DNA of 64,000 nt from Ptychodera flava. Its lineage: Eukaryota > Hemichordata > Enteropneusta > Ptychoderidae. The DNA lies in NCBI RefSeq assembly GCF_041260155.1, contig NC_091944.1:18821772-18885771 (forward strand), in the 5' to 3' direction. This document shows, one piece after another, positions 59,791 to 64,000 of the stretch. A program made the translations under genes and the position numbers. The notes below the pieces were generated by a model. The model saw only the letters and a program-made list of their open reading frames with translations, had not been told where the DNA came from and ran no database searches. Position 1 is the stretch's first letter. Every line of letters starts with the position of its first letter.

Positions 59791-61175
59791 GCAGATTGTT
59801 TAAAACGATCACATCGGAGCGTTTGATTTTGACACAAGCGGTCATTTGTTCGTGTAATTTTCATTTTGACAGCGTAGTTGTATAATAATCTACAAAAACT
59901 CTGAAATATACAGTTAAATTATGGCTTTATTGTTATTTTGATACCGAAGTAAAGGTTTGACATTTTTCTGTAATTTTGAATGAGTAAGGCAAGCGGTAGT
60001 TTCTGAGTTTGATCGCACACGATAACAATACATCAACGCACGATTTTGAACCGCGTGGTAATTTCAATATTGACACTATGAAATAGTATTTTTTTACGTT
60101 CGCACTTTACCTTAAAATAAAAATGTTGAATGTGACGACACTGTGTCATTGTCCTTTCATCAGTTCTCTATGATCAGCTGCTATATCCATTCAAAGAAAG
60201 CTATATCCATTCAAACTTCGTAAGCATTTACTAGTAGTAGGATAAAACTGGCCGGCGTGGGCCCACATTCAATTCTTGGCAATAGCTAAGCTTTAGCGAC
60301 CCGAAATTTCGTTGGACATGCCTTCTATGTTTTCATATCTGGATTTATCGGGTAACCTTTTTGTCAAAATGCCATGACAGCACGTGTCTGTGTGTGTGTC
60401 TGTGTGTGTCTGTGTGTCTGTCGGTGTGTTCTAAATGTTTGCATACAATTCTAGATCGAATACTTAGCTTTAGTCTGCATCACACTTTACCTTTTCAAAG
60501 AGTTGAAGCGTTCTGTGTTTCTCACTGACCTCTCCAAGCAAAGCTATACATTGACCACAACACATGTTGGATATGCAATCTGGGGAATAATGAGATCTTG
60601 AAATTCAGCCCAGATTTGAATCATGTGGGTGTTCACTGTCCCCGTGGTCGACAAAAAACCACAGAGAACAGGTCACCTTGATTTTGAAAATCATACCTGC
60701 TCGTTCAACGTAGTAAAAGGAAAATACATCGTAGTAGAATGAAAATACATAACACAAACAACCTTGATAATTAAGGTTTTCTTGCTCAAGCGTTCTAAAA
60801 GTTGGAGGATTAACCTAAATACACATCTTCCGAAGTTTCATTGGAAGGATTTTAGAAAATTGGTCGCGCCACCTATGCATCCTATGTGCTCTTGCAAGTG
60901 CGTCCATATCATTCTATGTTCTTGTAGAAATTTTAATTTTCTGTCTGTGTAATTGCGCTTTAACTATACGAATATGATTTCTTTGTAACATATATGATGA
61001 TTGAGACATCAGAGGTATATTGGAATATTCCGATGAGAAGTCATTAAAACATTTCATTCTACGATTGTCCTACAATTATTTTACATGGAACTGCACGTTG
61101 CTCTTGAACTGTATGTTCTGAAAGTCTGTCCCTCGTTAGTAAAGCTTCGATTAAACTATAAATACGCTAGCTATT
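59791..61175. other. Unassigned non-coding stretch
   Basis: Contains a short TGTG-rich tract near 60390-60430. Nothing else recognised. Confidence 0.3.
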
Positions 61176-62078
<903 letters not shown>

Positions 62079-62722
62079 TTAGTTCATGTATGGTGATGGG
62101 AATTTAATGAACAATCTCTTACGGAATATTTTTGCAACTGCGTCTCTCAAATTTTTGTCATTTGTGTTGGTCTCATTCTTGCAATAGTACGAAACCTGAC
62201 ACATAACAACACACACATCACATGGTGGCATATCCGTCATCTTCTTATCTGCCTGGGTCTCTGAAGAGGTCTGTTGTAGTAGTTCAGATATGTCATCACA
62301 GTGTTTGTGGTTGACTTCTATACGTTCGCATCTTTCTGAATGTGAATCAAAAGTTAAGTCGAACACTGAGTGAACGGAGAGACCATCACTGCGACGTTCT
62401 TTTACTTGAATTTCAGGTGACAGTAGGGGATGGTAAGCGAGGTAATCGTCGTGTATCGTGTAGCTGACACCCTCAGTCAAAACAGCCAATCTTGTCTTCT
62501 CTTTATATACAGGAAACAACGGTAACAGTTGGATATATCTTGCTATTTCTGTACGTTGACCTTCGTTGAAGTCTTTCCATACACTAAAACAGCGACTCTT
62601 TCTCGCCAGTGAAAAAGCTAGTTCATCGGTGAACTTCCATACCATCTTCCACTTTTCTGATACAAATTCCTTACTTAAATGCTTGGAGTGTTCGTCACCA
62701 TAAATGACCACTAGGATAGAAC
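62079..62722 (-). CDS. Terminal exon of an unrecognised gene related to the 52.5-54.2 kb gene
   Basis: An acceptor (ttttgttgatatcag) ends at 62723, the exon starts in phase 1 and the frame is open for about 214 codons to TAA. It reads 'GSILVVIYGDEHSKHLSKEF', 'RCFSVWKDFNEGQRTEIARY', 'KTRLAVLTEGVSYTIHDDYL', 'FDLTFDSHSERCERIEVN', 'HCDDISELLQQTS', 'CVVMCQVSYYCKNETNTNDK' and 'NLRDAVAKIFRK'. The last four blocks appear, in the same order, in the exon at 53798-54170 (LDFTVEE, YDENLLQQIS, VYVRHHGSECDESLRTILGEFRRK shortened). No known domain is recognised; an alpha/beta start is possible. Upstream exons lie at higher coordinates. Confidence 0.6.
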
Positions 62723-64000
62723 CTGATATCAACAAAAATGAGGATTTGGAAATAAGTGCAGTGATAATATTTCATACATGTAAACTTAACAAAGAAGACT
62801 GTACACTGTCCCTAAGAGTCATCATTCTCTAAATGGTTATGATAAGATGTCAGTCCGAAAGGTGTGGCAGTTTGGTTCTTGATACTATCAAGAAATTGCC
62901 TGTAATGTAAGTTTCTACTACACCACGATGAGGAAACGTACAACAATATAGTAGTCATGTAAAATCGCAATTAATTAAGAAATGATAGGGCAGTGTTTTG
63001 AGTGACCAAAACCAAAACTTGGGCAGTTTCCCTTGCCTTGTAATTCTCGCTACTTTAAATAGCGTTTGTCTTGTGCTAAGGGTTAAAATGCTCAATATCC
63101 AAATGCATTGTGGGTAGAAAGCCGATTTCTCACCACAGCAAAAGTTTGAGATAGTGATCTGATAACTACTTTTCACACAAATGCAATAGCTTTCATAGCA
63201 AAAGTTCTTTTGGTTTGTGACACTAGCTAAAGTCATACATTTTTCACCTACTCGGGCATTTCTGGTATGAAATTCCTGAATAATCGAAATCTTTACTTTT
63301 ACTTCTGTAATCTTATGTGTTTTAGCCATAGAAGTCCGCCATGTTGAAAATATGGTCGACCGCCTGAGACTTTTATGACTCACTTAGGTGGCAAAATCGT
63401 ATTTAAGGTACCAAAGATTGTTACTCAGGTGCACTCAGCTTGTGTCTCCCATCTAGGAATAGCCAGCGCGAGGTCAAGGACATGCAAACACGGAGTATTG
63501 CTCTCAGCCTTCTAAGATAACATTTGTGATGGCAATTTTTTCACAGGATCTAATAGATTGCCACCCCCAACTCCAAGTTGCCTAGCTTTTTTCGGCAGCA
63601 GTTACTTGCTGGTTAGTGCGACGGTCTGCTATGTTTAGTGCTTGAATTCGTTATATGTTTTGATATTTATATGCCAACAGAACAGACTTGGGGCAAGTCC
63701 AAGGATCTAGGACAAAACTGAACTGTTGTGAATTCACCCTTTATTATCACAGAAATATGTACTTTAATTTACTTCAGTTCCATAACAATTTTGACATTTC
63801 ACCATACGGTATTCAGGCTTTTCATTAGAAGCTGGCAGCTGGAGAAATCGCACGGCTGGCGAGGTTACAAACAAATAACGAGTGGATTAAAATACTGACT
63901 CTGACTGATGGTCCTCTAATATCGTTTACAGAAATGTAAGATTTTGCAAATGACACAAGAAAGTCGCAGATTTTCTATTCCTGCATATTCTTTGGTCTTC
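62723..64000. other. Unassigned stretch upstream of the last gene
   Basis: May hold 5' exons of the minus-strand gene; the open frame at 62955-63383 has no domain and no clear splice sites, so I do not call it. Confidence 0.3.

Noticed and set aside
62955-63383. 142-codon minus-strand frame upstream of the last gene
   Set aside because: No recognisable domain and no clear splice sites in phase with the next exon; it could hold an exon but I cannot support one.

Overview
The window looks like intron-rich, AT-rich genomic DNA of an animal, most likely a marine invertebrate deuterostome such as a hemichordate or lancelet. This rests on the gene families (TREX-type exonucleases, FAM111-type proteases with a death-fold domain, a 3CxxC zinc finger), on GT-AG splice sites around almost every credible coding block, and on the repeats (LINEs, a Crypton-type tyrosine recombinase, MITEs, a tRNA-derived SINE, long microsatellites). 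The species is an inference and not settled. No bacterial-style operons or CRISPR arrays are present.

Layout. 0-6 kb: a TREX-like exonuclease gene with all catalytic residues (minus strand, 2.45-3.13 kb) lies between two ~1 kb inverted copies of one sequence; a frameshifted 3CxxC zinc-finger exon sits just outside. 7.8-8.4 kb: a second TREX-like gene whose catalytic residues are mostly replaced. 9-19 kb: a signal-peptide exon, then repeats, several nested. 19.8-21.0 kb: a death-fold plus FAM111-like serine protease gene (minus). 21-32 kb: several copies of a long unclassified repeat, one carrying two clean DNA-transposon insertions, and a stand-alone copy of the death-fold domain (28.8-29.1 kb). 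33.7-34.3 and 42.0-42.6 kb: two more catalytically degenerate TREX-like genes, each with a matching candidate 5' exon upstream. 37-39 and 44.7 kb: isolated exon candidates. 48.4-51.2 kb: a 5'-truncated, frame-broken LINE. 52.5-54.2 kb: a two-exon part of an unrecognised gene with thirteen 22-residue repeats. 55.4-59.8 kb: a perfect 36-bp palindrome, a broken Crypton-type gene and a long inverted repeat with 187-bp tandem units. 61.2-61.4 kb: a possible gag-like fossil. 62.1-62.7 kb: a terminal exon that appears related to the 52.5-kb gene.

How the genes may work together (inference): TREX enzymes remove stray cytosolic DNA, mammalian FAM111A is an antiviral and replication-associated protease, and death-fold domains assemble signalling complexes. 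An expanded minus-strand array of one intact and three degenerate TREX-like genes, interleaved with death-fold/protease genes and local duplications, resembles a fast-evolving innate-immunity cluster. The most notable point is the shared loss of the same TREX catalytic residues in three copies that still have full-length open frames.
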